Assembly (NCBI RefSeq): GCF_030445035.2
Contig: NC_080698.1
Span: forward strand, 4,967,501-5,031,500
Direction of reading: 5' to 3'
DNA: 64,000 nucleotides
Source: Dasypus novemcinctus
Lineage: Eukaryota > Chordata > Mammalia > Cingulata > Dasypodidae
Below, piece after piece: positions 33,481 to 44,689 of this stretch (its first letter is position 1; every line of letters starts with the position of its first letter). The translations under genes and the position numbers were made by a program. The notes under the pieces were generated by a model. That model searched no databases, was not told the DNA's origin, and worked only from the letters and a program-made list of their open reading frames with translations.

Positions 33481-35454
33481 ATGAGACTCAAAGAGCCTGG
33501 CGTGGAAGTGGGAAATGTTAGGGCGCTCTCCCCGGCTCCCCCCGCACCCCCCTCTCTGACTGGCTTCTGCTTTGTTGACCTTCGCCAAGAAAGGACTTCT
33601 CCACCGTGCCCACACTTGGATGGCACCAGTGTGCAGCACAGCCTTTCTCTCCTGCTCCACCTGTGGTGCCTGCTGGCCCCTGGCATCACCCCTCAATCCC
33701 GTGGCCCGCCTTCTCCTGGACACCTTCTCCTAAGCGTGCCGGCTGCAGTTTCAACAGTGGTCCCTCACCCCCCAAAGAATCTGGGAGAAAGTAGCCTGAA
33801 AGATAAAAGTGAAAACTTTGAGGATCCAAAGAAAACAAACTTTAGTAGCAAGCACTGTGGACAGGCGTTCGCCCTCGACGACAGTGAGAATTCAGCAGCG
33901 TCATCGCCGTCCCTGGGTGATTCCACGCACCGTTAGCAGAGCGCCTGTCCTTTGTCAGGGGCGCTTGGTCACGGTCGCCCTGCAGACAGGCATGGCGCTT
34001 GGGGGCTGCGGTCGCCGGCCACAGCACGCCCCCCGCGGAGAGTCCACGGATAGAGCCTTTAAGGGCAGAGCGCATCGGCTGGTTTTATTTTAATCTCAGG
34101 TCTTGGCGCAGAGGCACAAGGTGTTTTTTTATAATTTTATCGACAGTACTGCCAAAGGCTTCACCCACCAAGGAAAATTAAATCTCGGTGATAACAGCGG
34201 TGGGAGTGGAAGGCTGGGAAGGACAGGGGAAGTGTCATTTCCTTTCCGGTAGGAAAGAAGACTGTGGGGAAGCCACAAACACAGCTTCGTTCCCAAAACG
34301 GCAGTCCTTACACTTCATATGTTTTGTCAGGCAGGTCTTCAGTAGAGATTAGAATGAAATGCCAAGTAATTTCCACCTCTTGGCCGCTCCTGTCTGAGAA
34401 CAATAGAGCGTCTTTTGATGACTGTCATTTCACGACACTCACATCTTGTAGCTTCCGTCCTAGCAGCAAGGAGTAAGAAGTTGTGGGGTGTGGGTGGGAA
34501 GGCTGTGGATAGAAGAGGGACGGGAAAGCTTCTCCCTAAGCCCTTTTGTGACTGATTTGGTTCATGATCATCCAAACTGAAAGTGAACCAAAAGCAAAAT
34601 CAGGATGCCAAGATAAGCTGGCCCTGGGTGGTTAATTAGGCTCAAAGAACAAAACATGGCTTGCAAGAGCCGAGTCCACGCGACAGGATTCCTTCACCTT
34701 TATGATGTTTGTCAGGGGGCTCCTACTTTGGTGGCAGGAAGGGGGTGACTGCACGGTGGGGTCTAAGCCTCCAGCTCAACTGGGGTTTTTGCAGTGAGTC
34801 TGAAAAGTTGCACCGTGGAACCTGCCCTTTCCCTCTCGCTCCGCCCTGCCCAAAGTCCGGCCCCGGGAAACCCACCCGCGGCCAGGTCCTTGCGTTGCCC
34901 CGCTCTTGCAGGTCTGCGTTCTCAGCTCCCGGAGGGGAAGAGAAGCAGCGGCAGATCCTGTCCCCCGCGGGTGATGGCTCTGCCCTCGTCAGGCTGGCAT
35001 GTGCAGGGAGCTGCTCTCCTGTTCCTAAGCTCGCCCCGGGGGATTTGGTTCTCGTTGATTCTCTGACCCTTTGGAAGAGAAGCTTTACCTGGAGATCGCC
35101 GGCTAATTTTACGGTTGTGTGGGTAACAGTGACCGCTTGTGTCCAGAGTCACTGGGAATCCAGGAGGTCAAACTGGTCAGCAGCAGCCAGGAGCAGCCGC
35201 TGGCCCTTGACTCGTGCTGACGTTTTTTCGTTTGTGTGTTTGCTGTTTAGATAAGTCCCTACTCAGTTCCTAGTTCCCAACCCGTTTTTTGTAAGTGTTG
35301 AATCAGAAAGAAACCTGCAGGGATTCCTGGGCCACGTGGAGAAACTCTCTTCCTGTGACCAGATGGGAGTCCCAGAGACCAGAAGTGAAACGCAGGCGGG
35401 CCCCCACGTGCTGAGCCGCCTCGGCACCCCGTCTTGGCTGAGCTCCACCGCAGC
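33481..35454. other. GC-rich single-copy DNA, no gene seen
   Basis: Several 60-180 codon frames overlap on both strands (e.g. 33463-33936 and 34709-35254, plus) but share no recognised domain, and the alternative frames are equally open. The stretch at 34590-34715 is AT-richer with 'agataag', 'ggttaattagg' and 'caaagaacaaaac' motifs (GATA, homeodomain and SOX-like); I treat it only as a possible regulatory block. Confidence 0.4.
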
Positions 35455-35595
35455 CCCCTGGGGGGTTGCTGTCCCCATTTCGAGGTGAAGAGACTGAGCC
35501 CGGGTGGCTAGCTCAAAGACCCACAGAGGTTGGAGTGAGAAATCAAGCTTTTGGGGCCACCAAACCCAAAGCCCCAGCTCTCTCGCCAAACCCTA
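35455..35595 (-). mobile_element. MIR: MIR SINE fragment
   Basis: Antisense MIR core on the plus strand: 'gtccccatttcgaggtgaagagactgagcccgg', then 'gctagctcaaagacccacagag', then 'gccccagctctc'. Diverged. Confidence 0.6.
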
Positions 35596-37299
35596 TCTTG
35601 CCAGAAAAATTCAACTCTAATTCAGGAATTGAGCTGGCCTGCTTTTTAAAAAATGGCTGGAGAAGAAAGCAGTGGCGTTTGTGCTTACATGCTGATGCTG
35701 GAATCCTGTGTGACGATCCCTAACCTTGTACGCGCTGGTTCAGGGATTGGCTCCAACCATAAAACACAGTTTCTCGTAGCAGGGTCTGTCGGCGCACTGA
35801 AGAATCACACGCTTGTTCGTGTACGTTTCAGAAGCAGCCTGAGTCTCTCCAGTTCCCAGATAGTCTGAAAGATATCGTTTTCCTGCCAGTTCCGGGCTTT
35901 TCAAAAATCTAAGGAGGTGCTTCTAAAGCAGGAGTAAAATGTCTTGAGCTGTCCTCTACATCCGGGAAATCTGAAAAAGCAAAAGGGAGAGCAGGCAGCC
36001 TCCGAGAAAAGGAGAGGGGATGAGGGCTGTGGGGATCGGACCTGAACGGCCTGGGGCTGGAGGGCCAGCCAGGCACAAATCCTGGCCCCCGGGACTTGCT
36101 GCCCCTCCCAGTCCCCTGGTGACCTGGAAGCTCACTTGTCACTTGTCACCTTTTCAGTGGGAATGCAAAGCCATGCACCTCCCCCAGGGCTTGTCTTCAG
36201 GGTCACTGGGAACACCTGGACGTTGGGGAAACACCCGGGAAGGCTGAGGCTCCGTTCCGTCACCAGGAGGAGTGAGGCGGTGACACCTGCCTCGCCGGTT
36301 ACCGCACGGCCTGGCGAGAAGGCGCGTGGCCACCTGCACGGCCAGGCTTGGGCAGAAGCAGCCCGGAAGCCACCAGCTCCGCCAGCCGCGTCTGTCGCTT
36401 GCCAGCAGGCCTGCTCTGCGCTGGGTCTTCAGTCTGTCTTTGAACCTTTGATAACAATTCAAGATCCTCTGGCCTTTGGAGGAAGCCTCCGCGTAGGTGT
36501 TTAAGAGGCCGGGAAGGTAAACTTGGCTTGAAAGGCAATTCAGGAAAGCAGCGCCTTTTGGTCAGAGGCATTGCCTCCGGCTCATTCTTCTGGGACCTTC
36601 TTAAGATTGGAAGGATTCTTCAATTTCAAATGAAAGTGAATTTCAAAATGAAAGTGAAATTTCTGGCCAAGCCTCAAAACAGAGCTATGCATCTCTGTCA
36701 ATCAGTTTCAGTTCCTGAAAAGCTGTCTCCCCAGGAGGAAGCACCAGGGGTGGCTAGAGGAGCAGAAGCGTCGGGGGCTCAGGAGCCCTGCCTCAGCCGA
36801 GCCCCTGGGGGAGGACAGTGGAGAGTCTGCTCCCAGGGCACAGCGCGGGGAGGACAGCAGGGGTACACGGCCGGCGGCGGGGGAGTCCTGCCTGGACAGG
36901 GCGTGGCGTCCGAGCTGTCCCTGCTTCACCTGTGGACAAAACAGGTGTCCGCTTATTAGGGAAATATTTGCTCCTTTCATTTAGGCTCGGGATGGAGGCC
37001 CGTGGGAATTTGCAAGTGCAGTGGGAAACTTTGGGGTTGCGCCAGACTTTTGACACATGAGGAACGTGCTTGGGAAGTATCAGAGGGTGAGGTATCAAAC
37101 CGAATCTCAAGAAGACAAGTTTCAGTCCATGGGTTTTATCTGTATAAATACACGCCTTGTATTTCCTCAGATCTAAGAGGCAAGAATCCTTTTGTTTCGC
37201 CTTTTGGCTTCTTCAAAATCAGAGGGTGCCTTCAAAATGTCAGCTAGCGCGTTTCTTTTGGCCTTCATAGTTTCCCCCACTCTTACCGCCACCACCTTC
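35596..37299. other. GC-rich single-copy DNA with IRF-like tandem site
   Basis: No supported gene. The plus-strand frame at 36528-36959 (143 codons) contains MKVNFKMKVKF, which merely reflects the tandem 17-18 bp repeat at 36624-36658 described separately. Other frames are mutually overlapping and unrecognised. Confidence 0.4.
36624..36663 (+). promoter_or_regulatory. Tandem IRF/ISRE-like element (candidate)
   Basis: Two near-identical units in tandem, TTTCAAATGAAAGTGAA (36624-36640) and TTTCAAAATGAAAGTGAA (36641-36658), followed by ATTTC. The second gives GAAAGTGAAA, a match to the GAAANNGAAA interferon-response/IRF core. Function is inferred from the motif only; no adjacent promoter is known. 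Confidence 0.35.
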
Positions 37300-38281
37300 A
37301 AAAGAGAGGGCCCAGGCGCCAGCCGGCAAAGGCAGCAGAGCCGGCGGCGGGGAGACCTGCCACAGACCCCGGAGCACAGGCCTGGCCGGCTCCCTCCCAC
37401 CCCCTCCACGCACCAGGGAAGGAGGCCTGCGCCCTCTAAATGTAGGGGTGCACCTGCCCCGTCCACACACACGGGTGGGGCCGTCGTCTTGGCCCGAGGA
37501 GCCCTCTTCAGTCCAGACTTCCCAGGCTGAGCCCTCGACGTCGTTCTTCCTTCGGTTTGTCCCTTTCAGTCCAGGTTGGCGGTGGTTCCGGTCACACAAA
37601 TGCCACAAACCCCTTATTGACTTCGTGTGCGGTTCACAGGAATCCAGGCATCAGAAGGGCCGCCCACTGTCCTTCCTGCATAACTGCACCTCCAGTCCTG
37701 ACTTCCGCTGACCCTTGTTCAGTCGGGCCCTCACGTGGAAGATTACCCTCTAGGGACTCGCTTCCCAGAAGCTCGGAGAGGGCCCCAGGTGAGCTGCCCC
37801 GTCCTTCCTCTCAAAGCACACTGTCCAGAATTTACCAGGCCATCAACTTCTGGTTTATTTGTGCGTAAGAGTTCAGTTTTCAGCTTATCCCTTCCCTATA
37901 AGCTGCAAGGAGAAACCAGGCTGCCCCTTCCACACTTAGCTTGGAAGTCTCCTCAGCTAAATATTCCAAGTTCATCACTCTCAAATTCTGCCTTTCGATC
38001 CAACATCAGAACTCAGTTTTGCCAAGTTCTCTGCCACTTGAAGACAAGGATTGCCTTTCCTCCGGTTTCCAGTAACACATTCATCATTTCCTTTTAGGGC
38101 CTTATCAGCAGAACCCTTAATTTCCATATTTCCATTAACAGTCTCTTCAGAGCAATCTGGGCCTTTCCTACCAAGTGCCTCGCGTTCTTCCAGCCTCTGC
38201 CCGTTAATCAATTCCAAAGCCGTTTCCACATTTTCCACATTTGCAATAGCGGCACCCCACTCTCCTGGTACCACAAGCTGT
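37300..38281 (-). mobile_element. MaLR internal region joined to its 5' LTR
   Basis: Homologous to 21140-21985 in its left part. Its right part ends 'tttccacattttccacatttgcaatagcggcaccccactctcctggtacca', the signature start of MaLR internal sequence read on the minus strand, directly before the LTR at 38282. The minus-strand frame at 37981-38307 (108 codons, with NVENVETALELINGQRLEE) crosses this junction; it is the remnant coding-like frame of the element and also spans the primer-binding region, so it is not a host gene. Confidence 0.8.
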
Positions 38282-38722
38282 TGTAGTTTTGCTAAAGAAA
38301 AGACCACACAATGGGTTAGTTTAAACAGCGGGTCTTGCTCGGCTCACAGCTTTGAGGCTGGGAAAAGTCCAAGTCCAGGCAGCATCAAGGCGATACTTTC
38401 TTCCCGAAGACCGGCTTTCTGGTCTGGCTGCCGCGACCCTCGGACCTGGGCTCCTCGTGGCAATGCAGATGGCGGCCTCTCCCGGCTTGTCCCTTCACTG
38501 CCAGGTTCTAGACTCCCGGCTTCGGGCTGCTTCCTCTCTGGCTTTTGTGGCTTTCACTCTGCCTATAAAGGGCTCCAGCAATCTGGATTAAAGCCCACCT
38601 GATTCATTTGGACCATGCCTTCCCTGAAGTAACATCTGGAGGAGAGCTTTACAGTGGGTCCACACCTGCGGGATTGGGTTAAATGTATGCTTTCTTGGGA
38701 TACATAGTACCAAAACCCCACT
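38282..38722 (-). mobile_element. MaLR-like LTR (5' LTR of the provirus remnant)
   Basis: Starts TGTTGTAGTTTTGCTAAAG and ends near CCAAAACCCCAC. It shares blocks with the LTRs at 11069, 17223 and 54840 ('tgaggctgggaaaagtccaagtcc', 'aaggcgatactttcttcccgaagac', 'cactctgcctataaagggctccagca' including a TATA-like box). The internal region is attached on the left, so it is the 5' LTR of a minus-strand element. It lies at the edge of an unclassified repeat on its right (38740 onwards). Confidence 0.82.
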
Positions 38723-38739
38723 GCTGTGAAACAAAATTG

Positions 38740-39050
38740 CTTGAGACCAAATACATGGAAGACTCTATTTACACAGTCGCCATCAAAGGAGTGACTTCCT
38801 TAAGGGATCACAACAGGAAAAAGTCCTTCAAAAAGCAAGTTTCCACCCTCGTCAATGTGTGGGACCAACTTCATTTTGGAGACGCCCCCGTTGTGCAAGG
38901 AGAGGCACCTCTGCGTTTGTCTCGGAGAAGGGATTTCTTCTGAACACGCAGCCAAGACGTGTTGACAGCAGTTGGTTTAAGACAGACTGACAATAGGCGG
39001 ATTATGTTCTAAACTGGCGTGTGACAAAAGCCCCTTCATACGGGAACAGG
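38740..39050 (+). repeat. Unclassified dispersed repeat, copy A
   Basis: About 310 bp whose reverse complement matches 41610-42050 through most of its length. Shared blocks: 'ttgcttgaga' start, 'ccatcaaaggagtgacttcc', 'aaagcaagtttccaccctc', 'aacttcattttggagac', 'gacaataggcggattatg' and 'gtgacaaaagcccc'. The plus-strand frame at 38683-38943 covers it, and the minus-strand frame over copy B shares KKSFKKQVSTL-like text, reflecting the DNA homology. I cannot assign it to a family with confidence; an ERV-type LTR or a DNA transposon are both possible. Confidence 0.75.
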
Positions 39051-41609
39051 ACAGCTCCCCTGCCGCTTTCTCTCGGACAGAGAGCCCCGTCTCCCGCTGG
39101 ATGGGATTTCTATGTGCTACGTCTGCTTAGTCCCTATTCACCTGGGATTTTCCTAAACGTTCAATAGGCTGCCCCCAGAAAAGGATTGCTTTAAGCCCCA
39201 TGCCTCAGTTTCCTGCGTTTGAAAAATGGGGACAGAACTGGACTCACTCCCCATTTCCCCGGGGCCCCCTTTCCATGATCAGAGGTCAGGTGTGTCTTCA
39301 TGTGGGAAGGCGAGCTCTGTGGAGAGTCCTCTTGCCCCCCGTGTGCTGCAGCTAACCTCGGACGTGCTCCCTCCTCCAGGCCCTGCTCACCCCCCAGGTC
39401 TGCCTTTGGGGTGAGGGGACAGCTGACCAACATCACCAGGTTGTGGGCTCAGCCCTTTGTCCGAAGAGTATCACATCATCCCCATATTTGGGGGGTGCAT
39501 ATTTTCTTTCTTTCTAGGGATGTGCTTTGGGGGTGGGATGGTGTCACCAGCATAGTTTGAGCGTCTCAGCCTTAAACCGGAAACTCTTGGTCCTCTCTCC
39601 CCGACTGTGCCTTAAAAGGCCCATGAAAGCCTGTTGCTGGCAGCATCGTGTCCAACAAGAGCTCAGAGGCACCTGAGGGTCTTGTGATGAGTCATTCGTG
39701 CCCTGTCACTTTGCCAAGGAGTGAGCGGGGGCAGGAGAACGTCCAGCAGGGAGAGCCCAGGCTGGCAGCCTCCCGCCTCCCGTGCCCACCCCGCCGCGGC
39801 CAGTTTCTCAGCCCAGAATTAGGACGGCAGGTCACCGCAAGGTGGGCCTTCCTTGGGCCACAGTGGCCCCCAGGTTACCTTTGCTGAGTCTAAAGGACTT
39901 GTCCCCAAGTCAGCGTGACTCTAAAGGTGACTAGTCTCTGGAATTTTCTTACAGAAGGAAGAATGAGGCTGGGTATCTTTTGGGTGTCCAGAGGAAGGAT
40001 GGAGAGGCCCAGCCGCACAGAGAGGCCAGCAGGGTTCCTGTGTCGCACGACGGGTTCTGAGTTGGCCCCGGGCGGCGAGGAAATCCCAGCGCGCTCATGT
40101 CCTATCCTCTGTGGCCTCGGGCAGGGCACCTGTCGCCTGAATTCGATGCTGGAATTCCTGTTCTGGCAGCAAGGAAACTGGCCCAGGTGGAGCCTGTGGC
40201 GTGCGGCCAGGTGAGAGGAGCGGCAGCTCTGGGGCGGGGACGCATCCTTCCTTCCCTGACGCTCACCCCTGTTCCATGGCACCGACATCCCCCCCGGGCA
40301 AGGGGCCCATCCTCTTTTCTGTGTTGTAGACCCCTTCTCAAAATACAGAGAGCTTCTTATATTAAAGTTCCTAGAACAACAGAAATGCTTTACTCTGAAC
40401 AGTGTCTCAAGGATAGTTGTCTAAGCATTCCCTGTTCAGTTTACACCAATAAATAATCACAGAAAGCTGTTTTAAAAGTACGTGGGTTACCAAGGAAACC
40501 ACAGGACCCTGAGCCCTGCACTCAGCCTCGGTCGGTCCTGGGCCCTGATCCTCCCAGCGTCCCTCCAAAAAGGCCCCGGCTGCCTCGGTGCCACCCTGGA
40601 CTCGGCGCGGTGCTCGGGGCTGGATTTCCAGAGGCGTCCCGGGCTCTCCTGGCCGGCGTCTCCCGTAGGAGCCGACAGAGCTGGATGCTGGGGCCGCTGA
40701 GCGCCACCTTCCAGCCGTGTCCCCTCTGCACAGGTGCCTGGTGCCCCGAGCCTGGGAAGAGGACGCCCGTGAGGCGACAGCTCCCAGCCTCCAGGAAGCT
40801 GGTTGATAAAAGCAGGAAGATTTGGACTGTGATTTACTCCTCAGTTCTGCTTGTGATTTCTCTAAATCGTGGCCAGGCGGGGAGCTCTTCGTGGCAGGTG
40901 TGTGAGCACACACGAGCGTGAGTGAGCGTGTGTGTGCCCGCGGCTCCCTGCCTCCCCTGGAGAGAGCGAAAGGGGTGAGCCTCGCTCACTCCCAGCCTGC
41001 TGACTTCTGTTTGCCGCGTCATCTGTATTCTCAAGGTAACTCATCCGGTTCAGAACACTCTAAATCCGTGTTCCCCCAAAGGGGTTTCTTCCCCCATGGT
41101 TACATTTGTTGGTGCCTTTTTACAAAGGGAATTTCTTGGGAGAAATACTGTGAGGAGAAGGCGAACCTCCCACCGGCACTTCCAAGGGTTCCCTGGCGAG
41201 TCGTGTGTGGACAGAGCGGACTCCCCTAAAGGAGAAAGGGTGCGTCTGCTGGCCCCAGAAGCGCCCGGCCGGGCCTTGGTGGTGCGGTGACAGGCAAGAT
41301 TTTCAGATGACTTATTTTCTTCCATGAGAAAAACTGCTCAGTCACGTTTCCCAAACAGGTATTTTGTCCAACGAGAAAGCAGTGGAGACGCCAAGCAGGA
41401 AGGGAAGGGAGAAATCCAGGATCCAGGTGGCGGACCCCCCCCCCCGCCCCCCCCCGCCGCAGGCTGGCTCGAAGGTCCCCGTCGTCGCCCCCACCCCCGC
41501 GTCCTGGGCAGGCGGCAGAGCCGGCCAGGTCGGTGACCCCACGGGGGCCCCAGCCCGGGCCTGTGGGCGACCCGGCTTTGTGCTGAAGAGAAAGCGGAGA
41601 TAGGGCTGT
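39051..41609. other. GC-rich single-copy DNA, no gene seen
   Basis: Holds a MIR fragment (39188-39270) and a C-run (about 41437-41458). Overlapping frames of 60-170 codons occur on both strands without recognised similarity; the longest, 40407-40913 minus, is Arg/Ser/Pro-rich as expected from GC-rich sequence. Confidence 0.4.
39188..39270 (+). mobile_element. MIR: MIR SINE fragment
   Basis: Contains 'gcctcagtttcctgcgtttgaaaaatggggacag', the MIR 3' core in sense orientation. Short and diverged. Confidence 0.6.
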
Positions 41610-42050
41610 CTTGTTCGGTTATTAATGGGCTTTTGTCCCACACCAGGTTCGGAAATAATCCTCCTATTGTCCGTCTATCTTAATCCGCCTGTTGTCAGTA
41701 TGTCTTCCGGGGCTTGGCGGGAGAGGGCTGCTTTTTCAGAAGCAATCTCTTTTCAGAGATAAATGCAGACCGGCCTCTCTTTACACAGTGGGTGTGTCTC
41801 CAAAATGAAGTTTGTGTGAATGTAACATTTAAAAGAAAATGAAGAAGAAAAATAAATTAAGATTAAAAAAAAAGTTTCTGTCACGCACTGACAGGGAGGG
41901 TGGAAACTTGCTTCCTGAAGGACTTTTCCTGCTGTAAATCCCTTGAAGAAGTCCCTCCTTTGATGGTGTTGATGTAAACAGAGGCTTCCGGGAATTGGGT
42001 TTCTTTAAAGCAAGGTTTTCCTGCATTTGCCTGGCCCCTAAGGTAGTAAC
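41610..42050 (-). repeat. Unclassified dispersed repeat, copy B (inverted)
   Basis: The reverse complement of copy A at 38740-39050, about 2.6 kb apart and in opposite orientation. It is longer: the segment 41840-41885, rich in A, and the part 41990-42050 are additional or less clearly matched. Read on the minus strand it contains 'gtttacatcaacaccatcaaagg', 'cagcaggaaaagtccttcagg' and 'ggacaataggaggattat'. Confidence 0.72.
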
Positions 42051-43334
42051 AAACAGCAGGAAAGGCGAGGCTCTGAGGGGTGCAGGGGATCATTTCCTGT
42101 TATCCCCTTCCTGCACCCCCAACAAGCCCAGACGCTAAGGTTATTATAAAAAATAATAAACAGAAGAAAAGAAAGAAAATTCAACATCCTTGTAGCATTT
42201 CAGATTCTTACAACAATTAGAAAAGCTGCCCTTGGAAAGCTGAGTCGAAAGCAGGTCCCTTTCAATTGCATGAAGAGCCCCAGCCAGTTCCTTCTGAGTG
42301 GAGAAGCCCAAGCACTTTCCATGCTCTGACAGGAGCACCCAGCACCTCCCTGGAAGCACCGGACACAGGATTTAGCCGACCTCGATTTGGCTAAAGAACA
42401 ACAGAAACATGCAAACAAACTCTAACAGAGGCACCAGGAAAAGAATCATAAATCCCCTCCCTGCTGCCATAGCATTCACAGCAAATGAAATTTTCTGACA
42501 ATGAATTAACCACTGAAAAAGCTTCCTGTGACATGGCGCATGGAGCAGGCTTCTGGAAAGATCGTTGCTGCTTATCCTGCTCCCAGCCTTCATTTTCCTC
42601 TCCCCCTCCCAGCCTTCATTTTCCTCTCCCCCTCCTCCCCCTGCCCCCAGAAGGCCGCACTCGATACATGATCCATCGATTCCTTACAAGCAGGCAGGTG
42701 CAGCACGTCTGGCCGGGGTGTGATTGATCTTGGAGGAGGAAGCGCAGTGAGAAGCTCCTGCTGTCTTTTATCCAGTGAGCAGAGTTCAGAGCTGCTTCCG
42801 CCCTGCCCGGGGAGCGTGGCTCTTGGAAGACACAAGACGGATGGGCTGTCTCGCCCAGGCGGAGCAGTAGGGGAGCCTCGGAGGACTTCTCTGAGCCCCG
42901 GGGGCTGGAACTGCTAATTTTGCAAATAGCTGAATTCTATGCCATTTTATTCAGAGTGAAGTATTCTAAACTGGTTCTGTTCACGAGCTTGGCAGATGGA
43001 CACGGGGCCCAGATCAGCGCAGAAGACCTGGGAGATATCATTTTTCTAACGCCTGGAGCATGTGAAATGCTACAATTTCCTAATTTTTGCAGAAAAGAAG
43101 TCTTATTTTCTGCCATATGGCCAAAAAATTCTAAGTACAGGATTTGTTAAAAAATAAAAGGAAAATACTGCACTTGACAGATGAATGCTAAAGGGAGTTG
43201 GTAATTTGAGAACTTCACCATCAATTCGGGTGTCCAAGAGAAGAAAAACCATGCCACCAGAGATCTGTCGTAGCCCGGGTCCTGGAGAAGCAGCAGCTCT
43301 GGCCACTTCTAGCAGCAGCTTTGGTAAGCTAGTT
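42051..43334. other. Single-copy DNA with tandem duplication, no gene seen
   Basis: Contains an exact 26-bp tandem duplication (42580-42605 and 42606-42631, unit CTCCCAGCCTTCATTTTCCTCTCCCC). Short open frames in all phases with no recognised product. Confidence 0.4.
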
Positions 43335-43440
43335 GTCATTTCCTAAAGTGGTAAATGAGTAACAGTTCAACGAGATAATGAACTTGAAACATCAGGCCTG
43401 ATAACGGGCATGTAATAAGTGCTCAACTAATGAGGAGATC
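43335..43440 (+). mobile_element. MIR: MIR SINE fragment
   Basis: Text follows the sense 3' half of MIR: 'cctaaagtggtaaatgagtaac', 'cgagataatgaacttg' and 'ggcatgtaataagtgctcaactaatgag', corresponding to the standard 'tagtaagcgctcaataaatg' end. Confidence 0.65.
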
Positions 43441-44054
43441 TTCATTTCCTGGAAGGTATGAAAGGATCCAGGACAAGTAGGAAGGAGAGGGCGGTGTTTG
43501 GTGGCTGAGTTCGAGGGAAGCAGGCAGCTCTTCCTGGTAGCAGAGCACCGTCTCCACACCAGGGCAGAAATCCTGCCTTGAGGGATCTGGTGCCAAATAG
43601 GCTCCAACTTCTGCCCTCAAGGATCTCGTCCAGACAGCAAAGTGCTCACATCAGGGTGCGTATTCAGCTGTGTCCAAACCCACTTGCACACGTGCACGTG
43701 GCCACTTAAACAGGGCTCAGTTTAGAGCAGAACAAAAGGGACGAAATGGAGCTGAAGACCTTGACGCAAAGCCAGGCAGTGTGCGCCGCGGCCTAACCAC
43801 AGCCAGGGCAGCCTCTCCACCCTGCTTTTTCAGAAGCCACCCGGCCTCTCGCTGCTGCTGGGTGCCAAGCATAGCCTGCAGGCAGGAACTAAAGGGGCCC
43901 CCCGCGTAGCATGTTTCTGTGGTTAGCCGCCCAGAGAGGGGAGTGCACATCTGGAGGCCCTAAAAGGCCACGCACTCCACGGGTGAGCCAGGGTCAGGTG
44001 CGGGTGGGGTTGGGGTTGGCAAATTTTGTAACGTCTGCTTCCCTTGGCAGCACT

Positions 44055-44280
44055 CGCCTAGCGCCTGCTGTTTGGGTGCCAGCACCTTTTGGAGCGATGA
44101 ATTCACTGAATCCTTTCGGCAGTTCTAGGAGGCAGGTGCTGTGATTATGCCCATTTACGGATGAGGAAAGTGAGGGGAGCGACTCGGCCGAGGTTGTGGG
44201 CACGGCAAGTGGACCACCCGAGATTCGAACCTGGACAAATCTGGCTCCGAGACCCCCTGCTCTTAACCGCCCTCGGCCCC
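44055..44280 (-). mobile_element. MIR: MIR SINE, near full length
   Basis: Near-complete MIR in antisense: 'ttcactgaatcctttcggcagttctaggaggcaggtgctg', 'gcccatttacggatgaggaaagtgagg', 'gggcacggcaagtgg', 'cgagattcgaacctgg' (antisense B box of the tRNA head), then 'accccctgctcttaaccgc'. It is the best-preserved MIR in the window. Confidence 0.8.
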
Positions 44281-44689
44281 AGGCGGAAGAACTGACACCC
44301 CGTGGGACCTGGGGAGCTTCTCCTGCACACTCACCTGACAGGCGGCCACGGGGATGTGCCACCTGTAGCTGTCCGCGCCTTCAAGACGACGCCACGAGAA
44401 GAAAGCAGCCAAGGTAGGAGGACGTGTGGCGGCCGGGCAGCCGTCTTCTGGGACTTGAGGTGGGGAGCGCCTTGGAAAGGAGGTGTCCTCGTGTTCCTGT
44501 TTTAACCCTTCCCGTGTCGCGTGTTCAGCTGCAGCTGGGTGGGCCGGATGGGAAGAGTCTGGAGGCCCCCTGGTCCCTTGACATTCTTGTCTGAAGGATG
44601 TTGGCAGGTGTCCAAACACTGGTTGACTTTCAAGCCACTTCATTGATACCATATTAAAAAAAAAAAAAAAAGCAGAGGGGACGGGACCG

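Noticed and set aside
37981..38307. A 108-codon minus-strand frame that looked like a small protein gene (NVENVETALELINGQ)
   Set aside because: It lies within the MaLR internal region and crosses into the LTR, so it is a relic of the element.
38683..38943. An 86-codon frame with similarity to a second frame at 41881-42093 (minus), suggesting a conserved gene
   Set aside because: The DNA itself is repeated in inverted orientation, and both frames are shadows of that repeat; no intact reading frame is shared throughout.
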